A stretch of DNA of 64,000 nucleotides, from assembly GCA_021432635.1 (NCBI GenBank), contig MU270063.1:372001-436000 (forward strand), given 5' to 3'. The DNA is from Thozetella sp. PMI_491 (taxonomy: Eukaryota; Ascomycota; Sordariomycetes; Chaetosphaeriales; Chaetosphaeriaceae). The translations under genes were made by a program, and so were the position numbers. Shown one piece after another: positions 1 through 11,189 of the stretch; position 1 is the first letter of the stretch; each line of letters starts with the position of its first letter. The notes under the pieces were generated by a model. It ran no database searches. It saw nothing but the letters and a program-made list of their open reading frames with translations, and was not told where the DNA came from.

Positions 1-268
1 GTCGGGGGCAGGCCTACATAGTATACGCTGCGATCAAGTGTACCCGCGTCCAGACGGTGGCGGTCGCCTCGACGGCACGCACACCGGCCTGGCTATCATC
101 AGGAATGCCCTTGCCATCCGAGTCTGTGCTGTCCGGCTCAGCAATAGCTTCATCCTGGGCTGGTGCGAGTGTGTCTTGGGTCTTCTCGGTTGTGGTCACG
201 GTCGACTGCTCGGTGGCTGCACCAGGGGTGCCGGCTGCCGCCGGCCCGTCACGCGAAGGCAGGCCCAT
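1..268 (-). CDS. MFS siderophore iron transporter, N-terminal exon (runs off left edge)
   Basis: Partial gene. The ATG at 268 sits in a good context (CACCATGG), and the open frame runs to about position 18, where GTAGGC can serve as a donor in phase 2. The rest of the gene lies left of the window. The 84 visible residues are a Thr/Ala/Asp-rich cytoplasmic leader followed by a GVRAVEATATVWTR-HLIAAY segment. In the fungal Sit/Mir/Arn siderophore transporters this kind of segment comes just before the first membrane helix. By family, such proteins import ferric siderophores by proton symport at the plasma membrane. The gene is divergent from a CFEM gene, and the shared promoter carries an iron-type GATA site, which supports the assignment. 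No membrane helix is visible here, so the call rests on the short leader motif and on context. Another 14-TM MFS member is the main alternative. Confidence 0.62.
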
Positions 269-722
269 GGTGCACTGGGAGGTAAGGGGCAGGTGCAGGC
301 TGCTTCTGCTCGAGTGGAAAAGCTTGGGCTCGGAAGCAACTAGCAAGGCACAGTGTTAAGAGCAGCGTCCGACCCTGCTCGGTCTCCTGTCAACCCTCCG
401 ATGCCGTGATCGGAGGAGTGCGGAGGAGCGAGAAAAGAAAGGCACCATCTTCTGAGGCGTGGCTTTCTCGGCCGGGCACGAGCCTATTGAAAGACCAACG
501 GCGCCTTTCGTGGGTAAACCGAGGCATGCTAAGGTAGCTACGAATGTATGGCGTTCCCCTCTGTCACATTTTCTCCTCGCTCTTCGCGCCCACGGCAAGA
601 CGGCAGCAGGGGTTGGTGGGCCAATTCAGACCTGCCTGTCCGGGACCATTGGCCGGCCAAGCGTGTTAGTGCGCTGTCGGACAGTGCGCGAGACTCGAGC
701 TGAAATCAAATCTAATCCGATG

Positions 723-731
723 ATCTGATAA
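723..731 (+). promoter_or_regulatory. Iron-responsive GATA-factor site ATCTGATAA
   Basis: The nine bases ATCTGATAA match exactly the published ATCWGATAA consensus for fungal iron-sensing GATA repressors (SreA/SRE/Sfu1). The site lies between the divergent transporter (ATG 268) and the CFEM gene (ATG 1296), about 455 and 565 bp from the two starts. Binding and iron regulation are inferred. Confidence 0.55.
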
Positions 732-1121
732 GATGAGAATTTTCTCGGTGGCGGCGGTGGGGCGACGAGTGTTGAGCCAACCAGGCTTCAGGCCTCGAGC
801 TGCTCCAGCCGTATTAGTGTTGGTGCTGCTGTGGTCGGCCCACCTCGGCTCTGGAGCCGAGCACATTTCCACGTATTGATCCCTGCCCCTCGGTTCGGCG
901 AGGTACTGGGACGGTACATGCCTCGCAAGGTACTGTACTTGCATGGTACGAAGTACGTACCACCTACACGGCCAAAAGTCCTGTGCGTGGTCCGACCGAC
1001 CTCTCCCCCCTTCATCTTGGCCCTGGTCTCGCTGCTCGACTGCACCGGAATGCCAAGTGAAGGCAAGCTTCTCTACTAGCCCAGGGTAGCTCCAGGCAGG
1101 TGCTACGTACGATAGTGTGCA

Positions 1122-1295
1122 TCATATAAACCAATTCCGGGCTGTCGCTGTCCGATGCAGGCCGATGCCTACCCCCCCCTTCCTCCGTCACGTCACGCGT
1201 TTCTTCGGCGATTGTCGACTGCTACTCTCGCCTCCTCCACCGTAGCTCCCCTCTGATCGAAAATTGTAATACCTGCACGAAGAAGTAACACCAAC
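1122..1295 (+). promoter_or_regulatory. Core promoter and leader of the CFEM gene
   Basis: A TATA-like element (catcatataaacc, near 1122-1134) is followed by a C/T-rich stretch and then the CFEM start codon at 1296 (ACCAACATGAAG). This is the usual layout of a filamentous-fungal promoter. An ACGCGT hexamer at about 1197 was seen but given no meaning. Confidence 0.4.
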
Positions 1296-1884
1296 ATGAA
1301 GTACCTAGCCCCCGTCCTCGCCACCGCCAGTCTGGTAGCTGCTGTGACCCTTCAGCAGTACTTCCCGGCATGCTCGGTTGACTGCCTTAATACTGCCATT
1401 GGCGCAGCAACAACGTGCAAGACGGACGACGGCGTGTGCATCTGTGTATTTGACAACTATGTTTCCATCGTCGACTCTGCCACCAACTGCGTAATCCAGG
1501 CCTGCGGGTCGGACGTCGCCGTCAGTGAGTATACCCTTTGTCTTGCTCCCTATAGCCATAGCTGTTTCCTCTGACCGCTTCGTTGCAGAGTCGGTGCTCC
1601 CCGCTGCCGCCGATTTCTGTTCTGCTGTTAGTTCAAGCGCCGGCATCGCTACCTCCACCGGAGAAAGCTCGCCCGCCACGACATCCCCCGGGACCGCAAC
1701 TACCACGGTAGGGTCTAACTCCGCGTCGACCACGGCGCACAGCTCTGCCAGCAACACAGGGTCGGCCGGCGCAGCTGGATCCACCGGCTCGGCACCCACG
1801 ACTTCCTCGTCCACGGCCGCTGCTCCTACCGGCGGCCCGGCCGGTCTGGTGGCCATGCTGGCAGTTGGGGCTGCGCTCCTGTAA
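1296..1884 (+). CDS. CFEM-domain, GPI-anchored cell-surface protein
   Basis: Two exons, 1296-1524 and 1589-1884, joined across a 64-nt intron (GTGAGT..TTGCAG), give 174 residues. Residues 1 to about 17 form a signal peptide. The next 80 or so residues hold eight cysteines in CFEM order: PAC-VDC, TTC, GVCIC, NC, QAC and, after the intron, DFC. The Asp before the CxC pair (KTDDGVCIC) is at the position that ligands haem iron in Candida Csa2. A Ser/Thr/Ala-rich linker of about 75 residues follows, then a hydrophobic GPI-attachment tail (GGPAGLVAMLAVGAALL). CFEM proteins are wall or surface proteins, and several capture haem or iron. An effector or adhesion role is also possible. The divergent siderophore-type transporter and the GATA site favour iron handling. 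Confidence 0.88.
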
Positions 1885-4296
1885 GAGGCTCTTGGAGGGT
1901 GGATGACGCAAGCCGGCAAACGAGGATACGGGGCATGACATAGATAGAGCAGTAATGTGAAGATAGCCCTTGCGCCAGCACGCAAAGATCTTAGCATGTT
2001 CCTGTCACGAAAAAGCCGCACTGTTCACTACAGTGATGCGCTGCAAGCTGTAACAATGTATCCGCTCGGACAAAACTAGTTGATTTTAATGGTCAATATA
2101 CACGGCCATCCCAGAGTATTCCGGTTAGTTATCACTAACTTCACGCCATTGTATCGGGATTTGGCCTGCATATCAAACATAGTTACTCTTGTCAGGTTTA
2201 ATGGCCAATCATCAATAACTACCACTTTAGAATTTTTTGGAGCGTTGGGGTCAGGGTTTCGATGGTGCTGTCCCTGATTGTTTTTGACACTGACCTAAAC
2301 GAGTACAGAGTAATTATCATACAATCGGGACGTAGACAAGGAGTCCCAAACGAGGGCTGCTGAACATCTGCTATACTAATTCTTATACTAATCCCAGACA
2401 AAGGGGACCCTGGGAATCTTGTTGAGGCTCTGCAACAATGCTTCCTCACGTCCCGAAGCGTTCTCATAGACAGCCTCTGATTGGATACCAGCCTATCTCG
2501 TGTGATTAACATACCGACAACCACATAATGGCTTTTAACGAGCTGCAAGCAATACTGAGAGCAACCATCATGGTCGATCGCCCCAATTAGGATAGACCGC
2601 TAAGAAAGCATCCACAGGCCCTGGCTCGACCACGCGGCCATTCCAGGGTGAACTTGACGCAGGACCGTGCGTTGCGATAAGAGACGAACACCTGGGCCTG
2701 CACTAGTCGGGGAGTCCCGACAACCAGGTTACCGGAATGCATCGAGAGGGGTTATGCGATGCCCCTGTCGTGAGGGGGAAAGCCAAAACCAACCTCTACA
2801 TCATGATCCATACCTGCCTTAGTGCTTTGGATAGAGGGGCTCCTCCGTAAGGAGGACGATATGGGTCCTGCCGCTGCGGTGTCGCCAAGCAACTGGACCC
2901 TCTGAGCCCTCTCTAGTCAGTAGACTTGCTTCGACACAAGGCATTCGCCTCTCACATGCGACGCCGACAAGCTTTTCGAACACTTGACACCGGTCCCGAA
3001 TTGCGAGGTGCGATGATGAAAGAGCTCTAATGTGCTCTCTTCAGCCCCCTCTCGTCCCTCTTCGCTCGACGGCCAAGTAATATGATGCTACCCGAACACT
3101 CAACCCCCATCACGGGGCCACCCAAAGGCAACAACCCTTTCCTGTGCGGTGGGGCTTCGGCCCGCTTCCGTGCTAAACCCTGGCATGTATCTGATGTCGC
3201 ACAAGATTCAAGCCAATCGTCGTCATCCTGGACTTCCATAGGCACTCCTGGGCCTGCGACGCCTTCGTTTTCTTCAACCATCGAGTTGACGTGCCGGAGG
3301 AGCTGAAGCGTATGGTCAAACTCGTCCACCATGGGTATCCCAACCGGGAATCCACGCGAATTCTGAGGCCACCTATTATGCAAGACCTGACAAGTGTAGT
3401 TACTAGTTCTTCGTGTCAAAGCAGGAGATAAAGGCGGTCTCGAGACCAAGGCATTCCTCGACGGTTTCCTTGCCGACGGTGCGAGGCTCTTGATCGATTC
3501 CAAGGAAAGAAACCGAAAGGCTGGGAACGTATCTCAACTGAGAGTATGTATGAAAGCCATTCCGCAGATTTGAGCGAGGCTTAGCCTTCTTCTTTGGCTG
3601 CGAAACTGCCACTTTTGTCATCGGTGACCGAAAGATCACAATGCTCAAGCCAGAATGGACGGCATCGCCGTTGGCCACGTATGGTTTTGGTAACCAGCAG
3701 ATTTGTGCGACATTCGAATAGCGTTGTGGGCGAGAAACAAAAATACGGATTTATCTATACACAGAGGGTGAGAATCCCAACTTATATTCCCATTTCGCTC
3801 GCTGCCGGATCTTGATACATCTCTATACATACTACCGCGTCTCAGATCTAGGCACCGAGTTAATTGTCTAAGCAGGTCCATTAGATTTCCTATCCTGTCT
3901 TTCCAGTCCTTTCTGGCCGACCATCTCAGCAGGACCAAGTGATCAAATCTAGCGAGGGTTATCTCCGCCTTTTATGGCATACCACTTTATCCTGCTAAAT
4001 CAACCCATGGCCCTGGAGGGAATCGCACACCCTTTTTGCACGGCGCGTTGCCAATTGCCGACAGATCCGGCAAAAGTAGCCACCCCTCCGTAGGCCACAA
4101 ATCACCCTTAACGATATTGGTGCTTTATGAAGTCTGATAGTTGGAGGGCCAATGATGGGGGAAGCCCATTTTCTGGGGCACAATATAACGGCCGCGCTCG
4201 TCCGTATCCACTCGCCTGGTCTCCCACCAAGACAAACTTCCGTCTGTTGTTGATTGCAAAGCTGTCCCAAGCACTGATTCTCCGAACCATCTGACG
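1885..4296. other. 2.4 kb without a confident gene
   Basis: No recognisable protein was found. Minus-strand open frames at 3027-3503 and 3403-3678 overlap in different frames and have protein-like stretches (for example VSFLGIDQEPRTVG and PMVDEFDHTLQLLRHVN). They could be exons of an unrecognised or decayed gene, but no family or splice pair was convincing. The stretch at 2060-2560 is richer in A+T than its surroundings. Confidence 0.3.
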
Positions 4297-5850
4297 ATGA
4301 TGTGGTCCAGCAGCCTCGTGGCTTTCGCGGCGCTCGCCCAGGCCTTGCCTCAGGGCCGCGGAGGTGGAGCAGGCGGCACGGCTATGCTGCGGTTCGGCTG
4401 CTCCCAGGTCGTAATCGAACGGCTTGACCCGTACGTGACCCGCACTCCCTGCATGAGACGAGACATGAGAGCCCAGCTGACCCTGCGTGCCTAGCCTGGT
4501 GAACCCGGACGTCAACCCTTCGCCGCACCTCCACCAAGTGTACGTCTTCGCGCGTTATGTATTGCCCTTTTCGGCGAATATCGGGAGCCTTTGAGATCTT
4601 GCTTTCGAGACATGCCCCAGGAAGCTACATAAACATCCATCTTAGGAAATTACTAACCCCCAGGCACGGACAGTGTGGGCGGAAATGCATTCAACCAGTC
4701 AATGCCGTCCACTGATATCTCCAAGGTCGCCACCTGCACCACCTGCAGCTTCGACCAGGACTTCTCCAACTACTGGACCGCGAACCTGTACTTCCGTGCC
4801 CGTAATGGCAGCTACAAGCGTGTCCCGCAGATCGCTAATCAAGGGCTTACTGGCGACAACGGAGGCATCACCGTGTACTATACCTCACCCGGCTCCAAGG
4901 CAACCACAGCATTCAAGCCCGTGAGTCGTCCTCCCCATTCTGAAGGGGAACAAGTACAGAAGCTAACTTGACTAGGGCTTCCGCATGCTTAGCGGTGACG
5001 CCATGAAACGGACGGCGGACAGCTTGGGGAAGAACATGCAGAGCTGCTTTCGTTGCTATACCGGTCCTAACTTCGGGGGTAACGTGGCGTCGCCGTGCTT
5101 CGATGCCAAGCTGGACACCGAGCACTTCCCCACGACACCATGCCCAGGCGGCATCCGATCTAACATCATCTTCCCACTGTAAGCCAACCGCTGCACTTAG
5201 ATCCTTGAAAGCTACTAACCCGCTGGATTAGCTGCTGGGATGGGAAGAACCTCGATAGCCCGAACCACCAGGACCACGTTGCCCACCCGAAGACTGGTCC
5301 GACTTCGTTTGCCGTCGTGAACGGGGAATGTCCGTCCACCCACCCGGTGAAGATCCCTCAGGTCCACCTCGGTACGTTGTCCCAAGAGCTCCAGACTGTG
5401 CTATATAACTTGCACGAGGAATCCGTACTGACATAGCTTCTAGAGATCATGTGGGATACGACTAGCTTTAACAACAAGGCAGACTGGCCTGAGGATGGTA
5501 GCCAGCCTTTCTACCTGAGCACGGGCGACAAGTAAATATCCCAGAAGATACGGCGAGAGATGGGGACTGACAGCTCCATAGGACTGGATTCGGCCAGCAT
5601 GCAGACTACGTCTTCGGCTGGAAGGACGACTCTCTCCAGAAGGCCATGGATTCCGGTTGCTACCTCAACAACTGCAAGGCCCTGACGACTCAGCAGACCA
5701 AGGTCAAGAACCAGTGCAGCGTTAAGAACACTGTCCACGAGGATACCGAAGGATGTGAGTCTCCCTCTTCTAGGCTACCCTATATCAGAGCAGAAACCAA
5801 CGATCTTCACAGGGCTAAATGAGCTTCCCGGCGGAGGGTTGGGCATGTAA
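4297..5850 (+). CDS. Secreted DUF1996-domain protein, eight exons
   Basis: Exons: 4297-4430, 4495-4539, 4674-4920, 4976-5178, 5232-5371, 5444-5531, 5582-5754 and 5813-5850. All introns are GT..AG; the second has a perfect TACTAAC branch site 17 nt before its acceptor. The product is 355 residues. A signal peptide (WSSSLVAFAALAQALP) is followed by the DUF1996 domain, with the family landmarks LRFGCSQVVIERLDP, HLHQVVGGNAFN, CTTCSFDQDFSNYW, GFRMLSGD and GGIRSNIIFP-CWDGKNLDSP. The C-terminus has NGECPSTHPVKIPQ and the GQHADYVFGWKDDSLQKA block. DUF1996 proteins are extracellular proteins of fungi with no established enzymatic activity, sometimes fused to WSC domains. No WSC domain is present here. 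A second in-frame ATG at 4300 is equally possible as the start. Confidence 0.92.
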
Positions 5851-6101
5851 AGGAAGAGCGGTGCTTAAGAAAACCTCTAGGGTATCTTGACTGTCTGGTG
5901 ATTCGTAGCTTTGTCCTTCACGCTGTTGCTCTCTATATATGGTAGGCAACATGGATATCTTAAGCCACTATCTCGCCTCCGCTCACCATGTGTGCACAGT
6001 TCCGGGACGAACTATTCGCCGGGCTCCGTAATTCTATTTCTATCTCATGCACCGGATTCCTCGCTTAATAGATCCAATGATCATGCACAATGGGAGTCCA
6101 T

Positions 6102-8551
6102 CTATGTCGGCTTTACGAGGTGCTCTTCCTCTCCCTCATCCTCGTCCTCATCTTCCTCCTCCTCGCTCTCCTCTTCTTCGGATTCTTCTTCCTCTTCTGA
6201 CTCCTCCTCAGTCTCTTCACTCTCTTCGTCGTCACCGCCATCATCTTCAGCGAGCCAATCATCTAGGGACTTCTCGCCGATGCCTTCTTGGAAGCCGTTG
6301 GATCGCGCGGATGGCGGACCGGCAGCCTGGTCCAGGCTCTGGGCCGCCGGGACTGCAATGCTCTTATCCCTCTCGTAGACACTAGGCGCTTCCGTCTCCC
6401 GTAGCCGTGCGTCGGGCTCTTTTCCCGGCTCAACCCAGTCTGGAAGTGGTTCGTATCCCCGGAGCCCATGAACGCCGCCGCCACCTGCGAGGACGAGCGT
6501 AGCGGATCCAAGAGTGAAACCTTTCCTTGTCTCGGAGGGGCTAGGAGCCTGTGGTGCCGGCTTCGGAGCCAGGAGCATCAGGGTGGCGAGCTGCGGGACG
6601 CCGAGCAACGCCTTGTACAGGCGGGCTCGGTCGCGAAGGTCGTACGATGTATCGTAGCGGACGAGAACTGTAATGTAATTCCAGAGTTTCGCGATCGGAT
6701 GGTCGTCATCCTCCAAGAGTTTTGGTGGTGGGCCAACCTCGCCGTCCTCGAGCCCATGAGCTGCATTCTGCCGATTGAGGTGATGCAGGTAGACCTTCGC
6801 GCCAAGCAGCACGATCTGCCGCTTCGCCACCTCCGACTCGGAGGAAAATTCCTTCAGGAGGATGCGGAGGACATCGGCTGCGATGTTGTCTTCCCCGTTG
6901 AGGCCGGAAAACTCACCAACAAGCCAGATAATGGTCGCCCGCGCTTCTGGATCAGTCGCAGAGTCAAGGTTCTTGGCAAGACGTATCACAGTTGACACAT
7001 GGGCATCTGGGTCTTGTTGAATCAGATGGCGGATGACCGTCAAGCTTTCCGCAGCTAGGGTGCCGTCGAGGCTGGAGATCTGGCCGAGCAGGAGCCGCAA
7101 GCATCGCGGGGCAGTGGCGGGATCGGTTTGTGCACACCGCCCGATGGCGCGCACGCCCTCACGCACTAGAATCTTGTCAGCCCCGCGGCTGAAGTGTTCT
7201 AGCTCGCTGAGGATGAGGCTCTTGACGTGTGACGGCGCATGCGGGAATATCAGAGTAAGTAGCTCGAGCTTCAGTTCCCACACGGGTTGCGTGTCAGTCG
7301 CCCGCACAAGAAAGTGCGACGAGTACTTGACGAACTCGGCAGGCCGGTTGAGGCAGATCGAGACTATGTTGAACAGGGCAATCTGCTGGATGTCCTGTCC
7401 GCCCCGAAGGAGAGCAATGAGGGGCCCGACGGCGAGTTTCACGTAAGCTGGCGTGCCGACTGCCTCGTAGCATCGCGCCACAGCTACGACAACGCCGGAA
7501 TTGCGAGACTGCAGTAGCGGCTTGATACCGTTGAGTAGGAGCTCTAAGTCGGGGTCCAGAATCACGGTCTGCTCGCCTTCGGTGCTCGCATCTTCACCCT
7601 CGCCGTAGAAGGCCTGGAGGTCCGTTGTCTTCTCCTTGCTCTTGGTGCTTCTAATGCGTCGCGGGAAGCACTTCCGCGCATAGACGGTCATCAGCCGCAG
7701 CGTGGCTAGCTGGCTCCATTCATCCATGTCCACCACCTTTTTGACCAAGCTCCTGTAGTGTTGGTGGATGAGGTCTATCCTCTCGGGGCAAATTTCTAGG
7801 AACGCAGACACGGCCGCTCCCGCTACGTAGTATTGCTTGTCACCCAACAGTGTGGAAAGATAGTCGAGCAGCTGGGGAAGCTGGGAGGGATCCAGGCGGT
7901 AACACTTGGGGATCGCGAGGGCGGCTGCCTTGCGGACGTATGGGCTCATGTCGGCCACGCCCTTCTTGATCGCCAAGCTGACGATCTGGCTAATAACCGG
8001 CACGCGGATGCCTGACATGGTGCGTAGGGCTAAGGCGCGGACTTGGGGGTTCGTATCGGAGAGCGACTTCTGGATGGTGTTGATGGAGAGGAGCGCAAGG
8101 TCGGGTTCCTGTTCGGCATGGTGGATGAGGTAGATGTAGACCAGCTTCTTGATCTCGAGGTTCGCCGATGCGACATTTTTGACCACAGAAGAGAAGAAGG
8201 GTAACGTCTTCTGCCCACGGTACATCATCTGCAGCAAACGAGAGCTGTTAGGACTTGCGCCTTGGACTGGGCAGGAAAGCATGCGAGAGGGGAGGGCAGC
8301 ATACCGAGACGACTCGACGCAGACCTTCCAGGACCTCCCGCTCGTTGCGGCTATCGATGAGCCTCTTGACTTGGTTCCGATCGAGGGGACGGCTGGAGGT
8401 GCGCACGCCGCGCGCGGCCGAGGCCGCGTCGAGCGTCAGCTCTCGCGCTGGCATCCCAGACGGTCAGTTTGCTGCCCAAAGGCGCCGCATAGGAAGGGGG
8501 CGAATGCTCACCGCTCTCGAGTAGCGAGGATATGCGAGAGATGGATTCCAT
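6102..8551 (-). CDS. APL6: AP-3 adaptor complex, beta subunit
   Basis: Exons (minus strand) 8551-8512, 8447-8305 and 8228-6102 encode 769 residues. The N-terminus MESISRISSLLESARELTLD and the adaptin block (TLPFFSSVVKNVAS, KKLVYIYLIHHAEQEPDLAL, SLSDTNPQVRALALRTMSG, KKGVADMSPYVRKAAALAIPK) are the hallmark of AP-3 beta. The HEAT-like trunk fills about residues 40-560. The C-terminal 60 residues are extremely acidic (long Glu/Asp/Ser runs), like the hinge of beta-3 adaptins; no separate appendage domain is evident, as is usual for fungal orthologues. With the delta, mu3 and sigma3 subunits it forms the coat that carries cargo from Golgi to vacuole. It is divergent from the small gene starting near 8872, with about 320 bp between the starts. 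Confidence 0.95.
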
Positions 8552-8871
8552 CTTGACCAGCTGCTGTCTTTCTACCTCGAGACCACTGGTTTGGCCGGAC
8601 GGCGCTGCGCTAAGCGGTCGCCGGGTGTCGTGTGCCGTAGGCTCGGCGGGACGTGTGATTTGACGGAGCCGGTGACGTTATCCTCCGGGATGGGCTTTGG
8701 TGGGGTGCGCTATGCACTTAAGCGGCGGGGATGCTTCAAATGAGGCCTCGAAGCCTGGGAATGAAGGAGCATCCCACGTGCTGGCCCGATATATTGTCAA
8801 ATGCCCGCCAACCCGAGACTCTCATAAACATTCTTGCTGACGTTAAAAGCCATGGGCAGGCCAGGTTCATC

Positions 8872-9531
8872 ATGGCTGTCACTCCCATTTTCGCGTCACC
8901 TGCGCTGCCGACCGAGCTCCTGCGCTACATCCTGCAGCACTGTGTCTACCCAACAACGCTGATCGTCTGCTCAGCTAAGGACGACTTCCTCGCGTCTCTC
9001 GCGCATGACATTGCGCACAACTCTGCAGGAGACGCGGGCGGGCGTATCGCAAGTGCGTCGGCGTCTGAGCTGTTGACCGCCAGTCTGCAGCAGCTCGGGG
9101 TAGCAAAGCACATACAAACGGTCTTTGTGCCTACCGTCTCGCACCTCCGCGCCTATCTCTCCGTCTTCGCCGTCGGGGCACACACAGTCCCCCCTCCACC
9201 CTCTGGGCCCTCCAAGGTACCTAGACTACTTCTCTACGGCTTTCTGGACATCCACCGGGGCACCAGCGAATGGACCGCGCAGGCTCTCAGCAACACTGTG
9301 TCCATTTTACTCGACGCCGCGAGTGATTTGAGCTTCCAGGCGACCATCGTCGAGCCCCGGACCCGTGAGGGCCGCACCGTATCTTTAGAATCGTTCCTTG
9401 ACGAGCGGATGCCCGTAGTGAAGGGAGGCGCAAGACAAGATGAGCAGGGAAACTGGATGGGCAGGACCGTGGACGCAGGGCGGGTCCTAGGCCGCTGGTT
9501 CGACTATAGAAAGGTGGAATGGGAGCGCTAA
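8872..9531 (+). CDS. Conserved-looking fungal protein of unknown function
   Basis: A single exon of 219 residues if the ATG at 8872 (TCATCATGGCTG) is used. In-frame ATGs at 8731 and 8758 would add up to 47 residues, but they lie very close to the divergent AP-3 beta start and the added sequence looks non-conserved. Visible blocks are LPTELLRYILQHCVYPTTLIVCS, a VFVPTVSHLRAYLSVF strand-helix, a PRLLLYGFLDIH strand that resembles a Walker-B-type beta strand, and the end GRTVDAGRVLGRWFDY. The alternating hydrophobic strands could fit a degenerate RecA-like fold without a P-loop, but this is a guess. I do not recognise a named family. The lack of introns and the steady coding character support a real gene. 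Confidence 0.75.
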   Translation: MAVTPIFASPALPTELLRYILQHCVYPTTLIVCSAKDDFLASLAHDIAHNSAGDAGGRIASASASELLTASLQQLGVAKHIQTVFVPTVSHLRAYLSVFAVGAHTVPPPPSGPSKVPRLLLYGFLDIHRGTSEWTAQALSNTVSILLDAASDLSFQATIVEPRTREGRTVSLESFLDERMPVVKGGARQDEQGNWMGRTVDAGRVLGRWFDYRKVEWER

Positions 9532-9745
9532 TAAAGCGCCGGGAGATCAGAGCTCCAGCGCTGGCCCGTTCAACATCATGTACGGGGCGTGTATTCGCGA
9601 CATCTTCTATGCATACATCCTCTGCAGAGAGCGCCAAATGCCCCTCGCCATTCCGAACCGAACTCCAAACGCCTTCCATGGTATGCTAAACCCTCCAGCC
9701 AGACGTGACGACATTACGACATTAAGCAGCGCGAGGTGGCGATTT

Positions 9746-11189
9746 TCATATAGCCTGCTCCATCTCGGTGATGTACAGCTTGACATGCGCCTCCAGCTTT
9801 AGGTACTCGTCGTGTGCCGCATGAACTTCGTTCTCGATGTTCTCTTTGAGGTCCAACATCTAATTTGTGGTTAGCAAGACTTGGACGCAAATGGGCGGAG
9901 ACAGCATGACATACCTTTCGCTCGGTCTGCTCGATGCGGACCTTTCGTCGCTCCATGTCCCTAGCTTTCTCGGACCGCTCCTCGCTCAGATTCCGGTGGA
10001 TCTCCCGCAGCTCTTCCATCTTCTCCTTGGCCTTCTGGGCTTTGTCCTGGCTCTGTTCGCGCAGCGCGTCGGTTCGCTCCGCCCATTTGGAAAGCTGCCG
10101 CGTGAGCAAGGCCTCGTGGCGCTCGACCTCACGGACGTTAGCGCCGCGCTCCGTAAGCGCTTCACGCTGCTTTGTGTTCTTGGCGTTCTCCTCCTCCTCC
10201 TTGGACAGCTCGCCCTGGATATCGTCGAGCAGCTTAATGCAGGACGCAACGTCTGTGGACACTACCGTGAACGAGTCCGTCGACGTCTGCAGTGCTCGGG
10301 CGCGTCGGTCCAGGGAGTCGATGTGCGCTTTCTCTCCGTTGAGTCGGTCGCTGAGTTCGGTCAGGCTCGCCTGCAGTGCAGAAGGGCTCTGGAGGACGTA
10401 TGGCCGCAGCTTCGCACTCTCCTGCTTAAGGAGCAGCTTTGCGGCAGTCTTGTCCTCGAGCAGCTGCGCCAGCTCGCCCTTCCGGACCTTGGCATCCTCC
10501 AGCCGCGCAGCAACCCTTTCCTGGTTGCGCCGCAGCTCCAAAAGCTTCTTCTTTAGCTCCTCGTTCCGGCGCGACTTCTCCGCTACTAGAGCCTCCATCT
10601 GTTTTCGGTTGACGCGCATCTCCTCCAATCGCGCCTCGTTGTCCTGGTTCTCCGAGTACAGGTTCTCGATGCGCGCCTTGGTTCCTTCGGCACGGTTGAA
10701 GTGCTTGTCAATGGTCGCCGTCTGACTCTCGCGGAAACGCACAAAGTTGATCAGGTAGCTAAAGATCTTGACGAGACGGTCGTGGGTCGGCTTGTACAGA
10801 TCCGTAAAGTTGAAGTCGGTAATCTGGCATTCGAAGAGCAGCCGGCGCAGCGACACGTAGAATCCCACCAAGTTTCGCGTATCGACCGGCACCAGCGCGT
10901 CGCTGTACTCGCCCACGACATCCTCGGCGGCCGCGCGCATCGCTGGCTCAACAGTTTCACGCGTTGCATTCAGAACGAGCTCGGCGAACCATTCAAATAT
11001 CATTTGGACCTGGAGTGGGTTCGGCTTTTGGAGATCTGCGAGGGTGAAGGGAATGCCGATGTCTGTGATGCAGCCGACGATCTCGCTGTCCTTGAGGCGC
11101 ATGAACGCGTCGGCCTCCTCCTCTCGCTTGCGCGCATGAGATTTTTGCTGCCCTGGGGGCAGGATCGACATTCTGGGATTGTAGGCCAT
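9746..11189 (-). CDS. NUF2: Kinetochore protein Nuf2 (Ndc80 complex)
   Basis: Exons (minus) 11189-9915 and 9859-9746, joined in phase 0 across a 55-nt intron, give 462 residues, close to yeast Nuf2. The N-terminal calponin-homology-like domain is seen in [39 protein letters not shown] and [20 protein letters not shown]. From about residue 150 to the end the protein is nearly continuous coiled coil rich in Glu, Lys, Arg and Leu. The short second exon starts [19 protein letters not shown] and ends MEQAI. Nuf2 pairs with Ndc80 and, together with Spc24/Spc25, links kinetochores to spindle microtubules. Confidence 0.95.

Noticed and set aside
1197-1202. ACGCGT box in the CFEM promoter
   Set aside because: A single hexamer with no cell-cycle context; chance occurrence is likely in GC-rich promoter DNA.
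1305-2021. A 238-codon minus-strand open frame over the CFEM gene
   Set aside because: The CFEM protein on the other strand has all eight cysteines and a clean intron; the antisense frame has no features.
2060-2560. A/T-richer patch as a mutated (RIP-type) transposon remnant
   Set aside because: No terminal repeats, target duplications or transposase-like reading frames could be recognised, and dinucleotide bias could not be computed here.
3027-3678. Overlapping minus-strand frames with protein-like segments
   Set aside because: No family, no clear splice pair and no promoter. Noted only as a possible unrecognised or decayed gene.
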